Assembly: GCF_041146395.1 (NCBI RefSeq)
Contig: NC_091010.1
Location: 49,930,001 to 49,994,000, forward strand
From: Eulemur rufifrons
Lineage: Eukaryota > Chordata > Mammalia > Primates > Lemuridae
Length of the DNA: 64,000 nucleotides
Reading direction: 5' to 3'
Below are positions 34,071 through 45,284 of this stretch, piece after piece. Both the position numbers and the translations under genes were made by a program. Every line of letters begins with the position of its first letter. Position 1 is the first letter of the stretch. The notes under the pieces were generated by a model. That model saw nothing but the letters and a program-made list of their open reading frames with translations, made no database searches and was not told the DNA's origin.

Positions 34071-34630
34071 TCCGGCGGGGGGCGGCCCAGGCAGGCTGCA
34101 AAGTGGGTTCCTGTAATCCGGTTGATGCCAAATTTGGGGGGCTGGGTTGGACAGATAAAACAATCAAGGCCGGCAGGGGCTGTCTCAGGAACAGGCCTGA
34201 CCAGAGGAGGAAGCTGGTGCGTGGGCAGCGAGGAAGGAAGGCTCCGCCCAGCAGACAGTGCTGCTGCGGCCACCTTTTCGGGCAGGAAGTAGGTTCTCCT
34301 GTCCCTGCAGCAAGAGCCTGACGCGGACTGGAAGAAGAGCAGGGCCCATTGCCAGAGCCCTTGTTGGCGAGAGGAGGCGTTTGGCTGATGGGCCCCTCGC
34401 GACCACATCAGAACCTGCAGTGCATGGAGGACGCCAGGCTGTTTATCTAAGGGGTGGACGGTGTGAGAGACACGGGACAGAGCGGCTCCGGGAGCTGGCT
34501 CCAGCCGGCCAGAGTGGACTCGGCAGCTCTGCCTGGGCAGGGCTCCGCCGCAGTAAACACTGGGGAGACAGGGTGGACCCCGGCCCAGCTGGGGCACATC
34601 TGCAACCCAAGAGGCCGCCTCACCCTTCCG
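34071..34630. promoter_or_regulatory. CpG-richer intronic patch, possible regulatory element
   Basis: I hand-counted 28 CpG dinucleotides in about 560 bp, well above most of this intron, though the observed/expected ratio looks only moderate (around 0.5). It lies about 5 kb upstream, in gene orientation, of the exon that begins with Met52. No TATA box or clear initiator is seen. A promoter role is inference only. Confidence 0.3.
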
Positions 34631-34959
34631 AGAGGGTGGGGTGCCTGGCCACTCCAGCTTTGGGGCCCCAATCCTCAAACCTTCATCCTCGTGACCATTT
34701 CTAGCTCAGGAATAAAGGGAACATTACTACAAGAAGCTGACAGGTTCCCTGATCCAGAAATTTCCCTTAAAAAGAGACAAGTCCGCCCAATCTCCTTGAG
34801 GACCAGGAGGGATCATGGGACAGCTGAGAATTCATTTGTCCGTCCTACTTAGCGAGGACTCAGCAGTCCGTGTTAAGTGCTGGGGACACATCAGTGAGCA
34901 TCAGAGAAAGAGAGGGACGGTCATGCTAAGTGTGGCTTTTCTTAAAGTGCTCACCCCTC

Positions 34960-35165
34960 GTGGCCTAAAATGGACTTCCCCCATTCCCTTCTGTTCTTCG
35001 ATGACCTTACAGTGACACCTTCTTCAAGAAGCCTTCTTTGACCAGCCGAAGGTCATGCCTCCTTTCTTAGAATTCGAGAAGCACTTCTGGTCTGTATTCC
35101 CTATTTCAGTACTTCACGTAGTCTTTTGTGATTTACGGTTCATCTCACTGCCCAAGAGGAAGCAC
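34960..35165 (+). mobile_element. L2 LINE 3' fragment
   Basis: 'tgacaccttcttcaagaagc', 'cttctttgaccagccgaagg' and 'ctggtctgtattccctattt' follow forward L2 order. Confidence 0.6.
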
Positions 35166-35599
35166 CCTTTGCCCCTGAATGGTCTTGGCACCCTTGTCGA
35201 GCCAATTTGACATGAAGTTAGGTTTGAAAATGATCTTAGGACTGTAGGATGGACGGAGTTGGATTTGACAGGCTTTGGAGAAGGTGGAAGGGTTGTGATA
35301 CCTGGGGGTCTTGAAGAACCTTGACCTTGACTCCAACCACAATTTGTTTCACAATACGGACGCTCAGTTAGGAACTAAGTCCAGCCAGGTCCTCAATATT
35401 CAAGAACAGAAACAGAATACAGAGAATAAACACACTACACAGGTCTCTTTATCTATGAGTAAGTGACCAAATACTTTCTTATCCAAACTGGGAAATGTTT
35501 GAGAATGAAAGAGAGGCTAGTAATAATTATGTCAGGATAACAGGTGTAAAACAGGACTTCCAATGTGGTTAATGGGGTCAGGTAGTTTCTCAAACATAA

Positions 35600-35850
35600 A
35601 TGTTTAATGGTAAAATAACATTTATTGAGAACTTACTTTGTGTTAGGGGCTGCACTAAGTATTGTTACAAGGCCTGTCTCATTTAATTTTCATATCTATC
35701 CTTTGAGGTAGATGCTAATACGATTCTATTTTCCAGAGAAAGAAACCAAAACAGAGAGAAGTTAAATAACTTGCCCAAACTAGCAAGGTGTGGAACTGAG
35801 ATTCAAACTTAGGCAATCTGCCCCAGACCCTGGCCTCTTGACTATCACAG
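35600..35850 (-). mobile_element. MIR SINE, reverse orientation
   Basis: 'aacatttattgagaacttac', 'agaagttaaataacttgccc', 'ggaactgagattcaaactta' then 'ggcaatctgccccagaccct'. Confidence 0.87.
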
Positions 35851-35889
35851 ACCAAAGGAATAAATTCAATGAAAAGAATAAAGAATTCA

Positions 35890-36572
35890 GAAATTTCACC
35901 CTTAGGGTTATATTTCTATTAAAGTTCACCCAAGATGTAAGAATAGCTCATCATTAGATCTATTAATGTAATTTACTACAGTGTCAAATAAAGGATAAAA
36001 ACTATATGATCCTTCTCATATATGTAAAGTATTTGACGAAATTCAGCATCCATTTATGATTTTTAAAAATTTAGCAAACAAGAAATGGAGTAAACTTTCG
36101 TAATCTGAAGATGTTTATCTACACAAAACAATGCTTAATGATGAAACAATGGAACAAAACACTACCCACTATCCCCTACGTCTATCCATTATGATATTAA
36201 TGATCCTTGCCCAGGGTACTAACACAAAGAAATGAGAGACGTAAAGACTTGGAAAAAAGACATCAAACTGTCAGTATTCACAACCAATATGAAGTTATGT
36301 ACAAAATCAAGGAGAATCCTCAAGAGGTGCACACCTTCGGACCTTGAAGGATTCTCATACCCTTGTTGAAAAGAAATTAACCCCTAGAAGGTATAAGACA
36401 CAAGGCCTTAAAAGAGAAAATAAGATGAAAAAGTTCTGGAGCAGCATAGTGGGATGGTAGCACAACATTGTGAATGTACTTAATGCCACTGAACTGTACA
36501 CGTAAAAAAGGTTAAAATGGTAAATTTTAAGTTTTGTATATTTTACCACAATAAAAAAACTAAAAACAAAAA
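35890..36572 (+). mobile_element. L1 fragment: ORF2 end plus 3' UTR
   Basis: 35900-36330 resembles the reverse-transcriptase part of L1 ORF2 with many lesions ('atttgacgaaattcagcatc', 'gacatcaaactgtcagtatt'). 36400-36570 is an L1 3' UTR ('gaatgtacttaatgccactg', 'taaaatggtaaattttaagt', 'tattttaccacaataaaaaa'). It is antisense to the host gene, rearranged and 5'-truncated, with no intact reading frame. Confidence 0.87.
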
Positions 36573-36635
36573 GAGAGAAAGAGAGAGGATGGAGGGAGGG
36601 AAGGGGGGAGGCGGGAGGGGGGAGGGAGAGAGAGA
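36568..36635 (+). repeat. Purine tract (GAGA to GGGAGG) after the L1 tail
   Basis: A continuous A/G-rich tract growing from the L1 A-rich end: 'aaagagagaaagagagagga' leads into several runs of three to six G. The second half fits a G-quadruplex rule. It probably arose by slippage from the L1 poly(A). Confidence 0.85.
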
Positions 36636-36639
36636 TCCC

Positions 36640-37550
36640 CAGGCTCTGTGGTATGGACAGCCAGCAGAGCAAGGACATGGTCCAGAGAGGACAGAGGGAC
36701 AGAGGTACTGGACGGGGTGGGGCTTAGAGCAGGAGGCAGCTGAGGCAAATCAAATATTTTGCCAACGTTCCTCTGCCTGAGGAGTATTCACGAAAATTCT
36801 CCCCTGCTCCTTGTCACCCCAGGCGCAGCCAAGCACAGGGCACTGGGCAGAGCAAACGAGTCTGCAGCCTGGGCTCCAAAACCTCCACAGTTGACTGAGT
36901 GACGCTTTGCAAGCCACTTCTCCTGTCTAGCCAAGGGGCAAGGTGCTGCTACGCACAGGGAAGACAGGAGAACCCAGAGAAGATGCTGGGGTGCGTGTGT
37001 TCTGTAAACAGAAAGGGACAGTGTGGCGATTGCTCAGAAAGTTCCCAGGACAAGGCCAGGCTGAGGATGGGTGGACAAGGGGGACACAAGCTCTCCTGTC
37101 AAAATCACTACAGCACTTCAGGGAGCAGACCTGACGCCCCTGGTATCCCTGAAGGAACAGCCAGGGAGAGAGACAGAGGCAGGGAGGACCCACCCATCCT
37201 GGCAAGGAGCTGCCTGCGTTGGGAGGCATTTGGTTGCTGGGACGTGGGCCCATATCATGCTGAAGCCAAGACACAGGGGGTCAGAGTATGTCCCAACTTT
37301 GAGAGCGAGCCCACTCCAGGTTCCAAAGTCCTTCCTTGGCCATTTTCTGGAAAACATGCAAGCCATCCCTACTTCACATCCCTTCCCAACCAAGCCTTTA
37401 CTGTGATACTCCATGCACTGCATCTGCAGGATTTTGAAGGAGCGTAAGTCATGACCCATGATCTGATTAGGCGCTGAGACACCCACACAGGCACAAGGGA
37501 TCTTCCCAGTAGCATTAGGCGAGTGTTGACCTGCTGAGAGGTACAAACGC
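36640..37550. other. Unannotated intronic stretch
   Basis: No gene or repeat that I recognise; several overlapping chance open frames have no family resemblance. Confidence 0.55.
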
Positions 37551-37554
37551 CGTA

Positions 37555-37770
37555 CAGTGGGAGTTCAGGAAAGGACAAGAGCAGTGTGGCTGGAGTAAGC
37601 CTAGAGGACTTCTCTGAAGAGACGTTAGAGCCAGGCCTTAAACAAGAATGCCTGGGAAAAGGGAGCAAGGCCCCGCAGAGGCAGGAATGGCAAGCACAGA
37701 GGCCTGGCAGTGTGCGGGGGGACTGCTACATGAAGCAGCCGGATTGGAGCGGACTGACTCGTTCATGAAT
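37555..37770 (-). mobile_element. Probable L2 fragment, reverse orientation
   Basis: 'gagccaggccttaaacaaga' and 'gcaggaatggcaagcacaga' fit reversed L2; weak. Confidence 0.4.
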
Positions 37771-38080
37771 TCCATGAAATGCTGCCCATGTCGCAGAAAG
37801 TGGTGGGATCCAGGGTGGAGGCCCCGGATCATTTATTCCAGTGATCTGAGGATGACCACACAGTTGGCACCAGGGCTGGGTGAGGGCAGATGCCCGATGT
37901 GCCACTTTGTAGGGCATCGTGACACATCACCGGAAATGCGACGAGATGGAGAAGTCATTTCCAGAACTCATCTTGAGGATGTGCTGGTGGCTGGAGCCCC
38001 TGGGAGGGGACTGGCGGGTAGCACTCCCCAGGTGCCGGCTGCAGTAGTGACACGTACTCGTGAAACTGCTGTGTGCAGCA

Positions 38081-38108
38081 GCTGGTCTGGGACGGCTGGT
38101 CTGGGACA
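38081..38108. repeat. Tandem 14-mer, two copies
   Basis: 'gctggtctgggacg' is followed at once by 'gctggtctgggaca'; one mismatch. Confidence 0.9.
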
Positions 38109-38265
38109 GCCGAGCTGTTTCCTTCTAGAAGCTCTAGGGGAGAGTCTGTTTCCTTACTTTTTTAGCTTCTAGAGGCCACCTACATTCCTTAGCTTGTGGC
38201 CCCTCCTCTATCTCCAAATCATAAGTGTATCATGTGTGTGTATGTGCATGTCTGCATTCTACCTG

Positions 38266-38718
38266 TATCAGTTTGCTAGGGCCGCCCTAACAAAGTACCA
38301 CAGACTAAGTGGCTAAACGACATACGTCTATTGTCTCACAGTTCTGAAGGTTAGGAGCCTGAGGGTTGGTTCCCTCTGAGGGCTGAGGGAGAACCTATTC
38401 CATGCCCCTCCCCTGGCTTCTGACGTGTAAGCCGCCTTTGGCATTCCCTGTGTGATAAAAGCACCACCTTGATCATCAAGCACCATCATTTCTACATGTT
38501 CTCCCCGTGTGTGTCTGTGTCTAAATTTCCCCTTTTGATAGGGACGCCAGTCGTGTTGGATGAGGGACCCACCCTACTCCAGTATGATTTCATCTTAACT
38601 AATTACATTAACAACAACTCTATTTCCAGATAAGGTCACATTCTGAGGTACTGAAGATTAGGACTTCAACAGATGCAATTTGGGAGGGACAAATAAGACC
38701 TCAACCCATAATACCAAC
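38266..38718 (-). mobile_element. MLT1-type MaLR LTR, reverse orientation
   Basis: The plus strand carries the reverse complement of an MLT1 LTR: 'tatcagtttgctagggccgc', 'caaagtaccacagactaagt', 'tctcacagttctgaaggtta', 'gacgccagtcgtgttggatg' and 'tcacattctgaggtactgaa'. Solo LTR, same direction as the host gene. Confidence 0.9.
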
Positions 38719-38849
38719 ACGTATGAAAACAAAACAATTATCTACCTTTTAAGTATTTGCCCATATACTACCAAGAGTCTCTCCCTGAACTCACAGTGGT
38801 GCCTGCATGACATCTTAGAAAATGTGAATAATAATAATGAATGGTACGT

Positions 38850-39045
38850 AGCCAGGCAGCTCTGGATTCAAATTGGTTTCCTCCTCTGTAAAATGGGCAC
38901 AGGGACAGGACCTGCCGGTCGGGAGGGTGGGAAGATGACATGAGATGATGTGTGTAAAGTGCTTGGCACCGCGCCTGGCACTGACTAAGCGCTCCATACA
39001 CATTAGCTATTAGTATCACCACTGTCGTCATCACTCTTGTTATGA
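38850..39045 (+). mobile_element. MIR SINE
   Basis: 'gcagctctggattcaaattg', 'cctcctctgtaaaatgggca', 'gtaaagtgcttggcaccgcg' and 'cactgactaagcgctccata'. Confidence 0.88.
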
Positions 39046-39049
39046 CACC

Positions 39050-39695
39050 AGGCTGCGTCCCTCATGGCAGGGAAAGTGCTTAGGACACTACAGCCCTGAG
39101 GTCAGGAAGGCAGCAGGAGACCGTGAGGGCTGAAGGGGCTGGGAGGCGTCTGGGCCAGGCCTGGCATGGCTCTGGGCATCGAGGCGCCCCAGGGGAGCCG
39201 CCCAGCTGGGGTGTGTGGGCCGGGCTCAGGAAACAGGCCTCTGGCTTTTCCAGCAGCTCCCTGAATGCATGGGGCTGGCCAGGATACATTTTACATTTAA
39301 CATGCCGGGGCCTGGGCTCAAAGCCCGACACCTGCAGCAAGATGCACAAAGAGTAACGAGAAAAAAGATATACAGGACGACGCTATCCCAGGGCAACCTC
39401 CTCAAGCCTCTATCTGATGCCCAGAAAGTGCCCAAGCAGGCTGGCTACCCATCCACGCCTCCCCTGCCCACCCCAGTGGGCTCATTCCAGGCACCCCCAC
39501 CGCTGACCCATGGCCTCCGTGCAGGAGCCAGAGCACTGGACAGGAGTCAGGAGAGGAGGTGTCCAGTTCCAGCCTGCCAAGAGCTTGGGCAACTGGGGTA
39601 GCAGCAGCCTCATGGTGAAATACTTGCCTGCCTGTCTCCACAGGTGCTATGACAATCCAAGGAGGAGACACGCAAGAAAGTGCTGCCAAATGCCA
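39050..39695. other. Unannotated intronic stretch
   Basis: GC-rich intron; no gene or named repeat. Confidence 0.55.
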
Positions 39696-39699
39696 GGCC

Positions 39700-39905
39700 T
39701 AATTATTCCTATTTCTCTGAGCCTCAGTCTACTCATCTGTAAAATGGGGTCAAGCCTTCAAGTCTTTTTTCCCACTCCCTGGGGACTGCTGGTGAGACAA
39801 AAAAGGGAAAATGAGTATGTAAAGCACTTTAACACAGGCCAGGCACGGAGGAAGCCATCAAACAGTCGTCTCTCGTAGCACTGTTTTACCATTATTAGTA
39901 TCCTA
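39700..39905 (+). mobile_element. MIR SINE
   Basis: 'tgagcctcagtctactcatc', 'tgtaaaatggggtcaagcct', 'gtaaagcactttaacacagg' and a final 'accattattagtatcc'. Confidence 0.75.
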
Positions 39906-40105
39906 GTTAGTAGTGGAATGCTTGAGATCCGAAGTCAGAATTCCAGCTTATTCTTCCCTGGCTACATGACCTTGGCCACGTCACTTGACCTGTGACCCCG
40001 ATTTCTCATCAGTACAGTGGGTGTAAGTAAAAGCAGCACCCCATGTGTGTAGATGAAATGAGACAATACACTTGGGTTACTGTAAGTACTTGATAAACAG
40101 AGCCA
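39906..40105 (+). mobile_element. MIR SINE
   Basis: 'ctggctacatgaccttggcc', 'acgtcacttgacctgtgacc', 'gatgaaatgagacaatacac' and 'gtaagtacttgataaacag'. It is head-to-tail with the previous MIR. Confidence 0.77.
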
Positions 40106-40629
40106 CCAATTTTAAGGTAAAGAGACTCCGAGGGTATTTCCCGTCTCTGACGCGCTCCTCCAGCCCTTTCTGCTTTTGGGGAGCTGCTCAGGGCCGCCGG
40201 CCAGGCCCGTCCAGCCCTCACTGCCAACGGCTGAAAGGTCTTCGGAGCCTTTCACTTCCTAGGGATCTTGAGCTTTGTCCCAACACACCAAGATCACTCA
40301 CGTGACTCCGGCTCCCCTTGGCCAAGAGGGAAGGGTGTGATGCCAGGGTAGCTGACCATCTGTAAAGCTGGTAGCCAAGGGCGCCAGCACAGAGACTCTG
40401 AGTTCAGCCAGCTCTGAGCCTGGCCCTGGGCAGAACAAATAGAGCCTCCCCAGATTCACACACCTGAGACATGGCTTCCTACTATGGAGTTGGAGCCACA
40501 CCCCAGTGTCCTCCTAACGCCCCAGTGTGCCAGCCCCGCTGCTTGCTGGCTTCTCTCCCTTTTATCCCCAGGAAAGTGTTTGGGGTCGGAGGAGCCTGGT
40601 GCTGGGGCAAGGAGGCTGCATGGGGCAGG

Positions 40630-40850
40630 GCTGCAGGGACCATCTGAGACTGAGAGGAAGGACTTGGACTTCCTCCTCTGGGCCGCAGGGAGCCCCTGGA
40701 GGGTGCTCGGCAGAGGAGCACACTGTGAAAGTGGAACTGCGGGAAGATACATCTGGCCAGTGCACAGGACGGAGAGTGGTGAGGGAAACATCTGTGCGTG
40801 GGACAGACGGCCACAGGAATCCTGGCGCCAGCCCAGGGTGCCGGCGGTGA
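40630..40850 (-). mobile_element. Probable L2 fragment, reverse orientation
   Basis: 'aaggacttggacttcctcct' and 'gagcccctggagggtgctcg' fit reversed L2; diverged. Confidence 0.45.
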
Positions 40851-40859
40851 TGCTCCCCA

Positions 40860-42005
40860 CACAGAACGAGGTCTGCCCAAACGGGGTGTTTTCTGGCAGG
40901 GTCCCACCTTGTTTCCTCCTGGGGGTGTCCATCTAGCTGTCGCCTAGCCTTGCCAGAGACCCCTCCCAACTTTTCCAAATTCCCCCCAAAGCTGCCTGAC
41001 ACTTTTCCACACAGACCTTCAAGGACCATCCAAAATTTTTTTTAAAAAGCAAGAGGCCCTGAAGGAGGTGGGGGAAGAGGGAAGGACAGGGAACAACAGG
41101 ATTTAACCTTTTCTTTCTGGCTGAGCCATAATCCCAGCCCAAGTTTTTCTAGATTCTTCTCATCCTCCTAGAATGGCCTAGAACTATGGTCCCCCAAGTT
41201 CCCTGGCCACCACAGGATCAAATTCAGACCAAAGTTTGGGACAAAGAGACAGCACTTTGGGGCAGAGATGAGGCCAAAACAAATCCTTGGTGGTCCCAGG
41301 CCTGGGCTGCGGTTCCAGGCAATGAGATTCCAAAGCTGGTCTCCAATGTGCTTCCCTGACAGGCCTCCTAGAGAGAAGCTCCTAAACTGCAACCCAACGT
41401 CCTTGCCTTCTCTTCTCCAAGTGTCTCCAGTCCCCATTTTTTTTATCTATTCCAATTGGGTCAAGCAAGTACTTGCAGGCCTCAGAACCCTCTGCCCCCA
41501 GAGCCTTGTGCAAAAGGAAAAACAACAGAACAGGCTAAAGCAAAAGGCTGGGGCTGGGCGGGCAGAGTCAAGCTCTCCCCGTGGCCTTGCCCTGATCGGC
41601 ACAGAGCCCTCACCTCCCACGACCCTGCTGCTCCCCTGCCTGGGAGTGGCCGTACAGCTGCGGATCAGCACCAGCCTCTAGGCCATCCTACAACGCAGGA
41701 AAGGGTGCTGACGTCTTCCTCAAAGACACTTAAAGCCGCCATGGAGACCCTGTGCTGCCAGGTGGACCCCAAGCGGCACAGGGTCCAAGCAGGCCCAGCA
41801 AATTCCAGCCAGGAGCATTGCCTGCACCAGGCGACACAGGGAGCCACTTCTCCACCGCCACCCCTTCCTCCTTTGTTAGCAACTTCACAGCATAAGTGAC
41901 CAAAGCACACGTGAAACCTCTCTGAAGAGAGGCTAAGCACGCAGCAGTCTCCAGTGTTGCTGCAACTTGCTCCTGGCTGATGGTTTGATCTCCAGCTTCA
42001 TGCCC
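40860..42005. other. Unannotated intronic stretch
   Basis: No gene or named repeat; one long chance frame (about 41268-41681, plus) has no resemblance to a protein family. Confidence 0.55.
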
Positions 42006-42009
42006 TTTG

Positions 42010-42310
42010 TTGGCTCTGCTCCCCCAGGACACCAGCCTAGTCATGACCTATGCCCAGCTGACCTCTCCAGTCACACGCCCTGCCACGCTTGCACGTCCCC
42101 ACACACCACACGGCCTGCCTGCAGTCCTCCCTGGGCATGACACACTGTTCCACAGCTCCCTCCTCTACCTTGTTTCTGCAGATTGGCCACACTTCCAGAA
42201 CGACACTTACCACACTGTATTGTGGTTAGTTACTTATGCACCTGTTCCCTGAAAAAGCCTGTGAGCTTCTTGGAAGCAATGTCAGTGCCTTGATATTCCC
42301 ACCGTCCATC
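42010..42310 (+). mobile_element. Probable L2 3' fragment
   Basis: 'tgtgagcttcttggaagcaa' and 'tgtcagtgccttgatattcc' match the L2 3' layout, with weak similarity upstream. Confidence 0.45.
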
Positions 42311-42319
42311 AGGGTGTCC

Positions 42320-42655
42320 AATACCTAACTGGACTCATGACTACATTTCCCAGCTTCCCTTGCTGGGACGTACAGTCATGTGATGAAATCCTGACCAATG
42401 GAACCTGGGCATAACCCATGAAGTCTCCCTGCAGTCCTCTACATTCTCTCTTCCCTGCCTAACAGATGGATACAGAAATCCTTGCAGGATGGGGTCACCA
42501 GATGGGAGAGTCTGAGTTCCTGAATGACAGCCTGGAGCAGAGCCCTCTGGTACTTGTTTTGGTTGGGACATGAACAGAAAATAAGCCTTTATTACGCTGA
42601 GCCACTGAGAGTTTGTTATACAGCAGTTAGCCCATCCTGACCAACACAAAGAAGC
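42320..42655 (+). mobile_element. MLT1-type MaLR LTR
   Basis: 'cagtcatgtgatgaaatcct', 'gaccaatggaacctgggcat', 'gagttcctgaatgacagcct', 'gctgagccactgagagtttg' and a closing 'gcccatcctgaccaacaca' follow an MLT1 LTR. Antisense to the host gene. Confidence 0.75.
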
Positions 42656-42659
42656 TCAG

Positions 42660-43315
42660 TTAAGGTCTGGTGAAGCATCAGAAAAAGGAAAGACAATGTA
42701 AAATGCAGAACCTTCCTAAGGGCTCTATCCCTGGATCCAATCGAGTCAGGCATGACATTTACATACATGACTGAACTATTGCCTGAGCCAAACCCCACTC
42801 CCCTCCCACCGCCCAATCTACCAAACCACGTGAACAGTATTTAGAATGCCCTGCTTTCCCCAGGAAGGACTTGCCAGATGACCTTTAAAAGTCTCCACAG
42901 GTTAATGAGCCACAACTGGAGATCCTGGTTTCACAAGTCTGTAGAGAGCACACAGGGACACAAAGCTGAATTGTAGGGAGGGGTCTCCTCCTCCCCACAC
43001 ACGCATCAACACGCCTGACACCTGACAACTGAAGCTACAGGAACAATTCCAATGACGGGAACCCGCCACCCCTCTGAGGCAGCACACACCATCCCCAGGC
43101 TGCTCTGGGAAGTACTGGAATAGTGTTCCTCACGAAGAGCCCAAACTCACCACGTCCAATCCCATGTGGTCACAGAGGGCCATGAGGAGAAAGGGCTTAC
43201 AGGAGAGAGATCACACTTGGATGGGAAGAAAAATCAGAGAGGCATGGAGAATAGGGACTTTGAATTTATCTTTCTGACATTCTATCCTTTTGCTACTCAA
43301 GGCAGAATAGCAGCA
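42660..43315. other. Unannotated intronic stretch
   Basis: No gene or named repeat seen. Confidence 0.55.
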
Positions 43316-43319
43316 TGGA

Positions 43320-43438
43320 CATCATCCAAGAGTTTGATGGAAATGCAAAAGCTCAAGCCCAGGCAGACCTGCTGAATCAGAATCTGCACTTTGGCAAGAC
43401 TGCTAGGTAGTTCATGCGCACACTAAAACTCAAGAGAA
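43320..43438 (+). mobile_element. MER5A-like hAT fossil
   Basis: 'agacctgctgaatcagaatc', 'tgcactttggcaagactgct' and 'ttcatgcgcacactaaaact' give the 3' two-thirds of a MER5A. Confidence 0.65.
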
Positions 43439-43794
43439 GTCCCCACTGTTCTTCACAAGTGAATCCCAACAGCAAATCCAGCCTGTAGGCGAAGATGGGC
43501 ACACAGGAGGAGGTGGGAGCCAGCAGAACTTGCCATCAGAGTGGAGGAGGAGGACGCAGGGCCAGACCTCTCCCACTGCTCCTTCAGACTCAGCACCAGC
43601 TGGCGATGCAGGCGCCGTTCTGGGCACTGGAGAACAAACTGTTGAGCAGGCAGGGTCCTGCTCTTCTAAAGCTGAGATTCTGGGGAGAGGGGAAGGGAGG
43701 AGGGGATGAGACAGCAAACAAGGAAGGACTAACTAATAAGATAATGATCTTCAAGACAACAGAATGTGACAAAGTGACACTGGGGGGCTGTCTG

Positions 43795-44000
43795 ATTCCC
43801 TGAGAGGTGCCATGTGAGCTGAGGCCCAGTGTGTAGGAGTCAGCTGCTCGGAGACCTGGGGAGAGGGGGTTGTGGGCAGAGGGAACAGCAAAGGCCAGGC
43901 CCTGAGGCAGCACTGTGCCTGGTGCCCAAAGAACAGAGGGGGTCTGAGAGGATGAGCCGGCCTGCTGCTGGGCTGGATATGAGATGTGACTGGCCAGGTT
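43795..44000 (-). mobile_element. L2 fragment, reverse orientation
   Basis: 'ggcagagggaacagcaaagg' and 'ccaggccctgaggcagcact' are typical of reversed L2. Confidence 0.55.
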
Positions 44001-44034
44001 TGGGGTTCGAATGTCCTTTGGCACCTCAGGTGCT

Positions 44035-44900
44035 CATAACAGCTGACCCAGGCAGCCCGTGTGCCCCCAACAGGTCTGCAGGCTTGGAAGCTGGCATCTG
44101 CGGCTTTGATGGCTTCCTCTCACAGGAGTCTTCTGGAACCACCAGCGCTTCCTAGTGTTTCTTCACACTGGGCAAAGGGGAGGACAGGTGGAGCCCAGAT
44201 GGAAGAAGAGAAAACTTCCCGAAGCCAAAGCACAGGCAGAGTTGCCAGGGGAAGCCTCGTAAAGCAGCCCACGCAGCGAGGCTCGGTACCCACCGCCAGC
44301 CCGGTGCTGGCCTGGCTTCTAGCGCCGCTGCCAGCTCTGATTAACGAGGCTCTCCTGGCGGTGGGGGTGGGGACTTGCCTCCTGCCAGGAAACTGGGAAA
44401 TGCAACAGGAAAAATCCCTCCGCAGAGCTCGCTGTCTTCCAGCCCACAGTGGTGCCCAGCTGTGAGTCGCTTCTCCAGTGGCAGCTGACCCAGGTGGTGG
44501 GTTCCTCTCCAACAGGAGCGGCTGCCCCCAGAGCATGAGGTGCAGGAGGAGGAAGTACAAGGGGAGCAGGTGCTGGCTGCTCAGGGATTGCGCGGGCACC
44601 TGTGTGCAGGCCCATCAGGGATCCAGACCCCAGAGGCCACCAAAGCAGCGCTCACACTGACCTCTGTGCATGCCTGAAGCGCTCTTGCCCACCCCACCCA
44701 CCACCCCACTTCTGCACATGCCCAAGATGCCCCCCCCACAAGCCCACCCTCGCCCTGCAACCCCCTTACTCCCTCGGACCCCCTGCCTGGAGCACCTTCT
44801 CCTGAGCCCCAGCCCTTTTCCAGACCTGGACACACCTCCAGTTCACCTCAGGAAAACGTCCCAGCACCCCCTACACACAGACTGAGGCAGGGGAGAGGGA
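44035..44900. other. Unannotated GC-rich intronic stretch
   Basis: No gene or named repeat; C-rich between 44690 and 44820. Confidence 0.55.
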
Positions 44901-44904
44901 ATTT

Positions 44905-45068
44905 AGCCTTTATCAGACACCTGCACTATTTTATTTCTTTAAAAAAAAAAGTCTCTGAAGCAAATGTGGCAAAATGTTAACATTCGTTAAATCTGGGCGA
45001 GGGGTCCACTGACACCTGCTATATTATTTTCTGCAGGATTGAAAACTTTCATAATTAAAAATAAACAC
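44905..45068 (+). mobile_element. L1 3' UTR fragment
   Basis: 'tctctgaagcaaatgtggca', 'aaatgttaacattcgttaaa', 'tctgggcgaggggtccactg' and 'gaaaactttcataattaaaa' form the end of an L1M-type 3' UTR, antisense to the host gene. Confidence 0.82.
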
Positions 45069-45182
45069 TAGAGAAGCAGAGCTGGCCAGCGGCAGTGCCG
45101 AGAAGCAGCTGGCAGGGCGGGCTGGAGCAGGGGGTTCCTGCTGAGAACGCTGAGGCGCAGGAGAGGTCAGGAGGGCGGGTCA

Positions 45183-45280
45183 CTGGGGAGGAAGAGGGTG
45201 CAGTGAGGGGGAGGAAGGGCATCGAGGGGGAGGAAGGGGGAGGAAGGGCAAGAAGGAGGGAGGGAGAATGTGGGGAGGGG
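45183..45280 (+). repeat. GGGGGAGGAAGG-type purine minisatellite
   Basis: Three near-tandem copies of 'gggggaggaaggg' within a G/A-only neighbourhood; also fits a G-quadruplex rule. Confidence 0.8.
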
Positions 45281-45284
45281 TCCA

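Noticed and set aside
34064..34678. 204-codon minus-strand and 148-codon plus-strand open frames over the CpG-richer patch
   Set aside because: Both strands are open because stop codons are rare in CpG-rich DNA. Neither shows domain features.
35890..36572. Intact L1 coding capacity
   Set aside because: The ORF2-like part is short, rearranged and has many frame-breaking lesions; only a fossil fragment is present.
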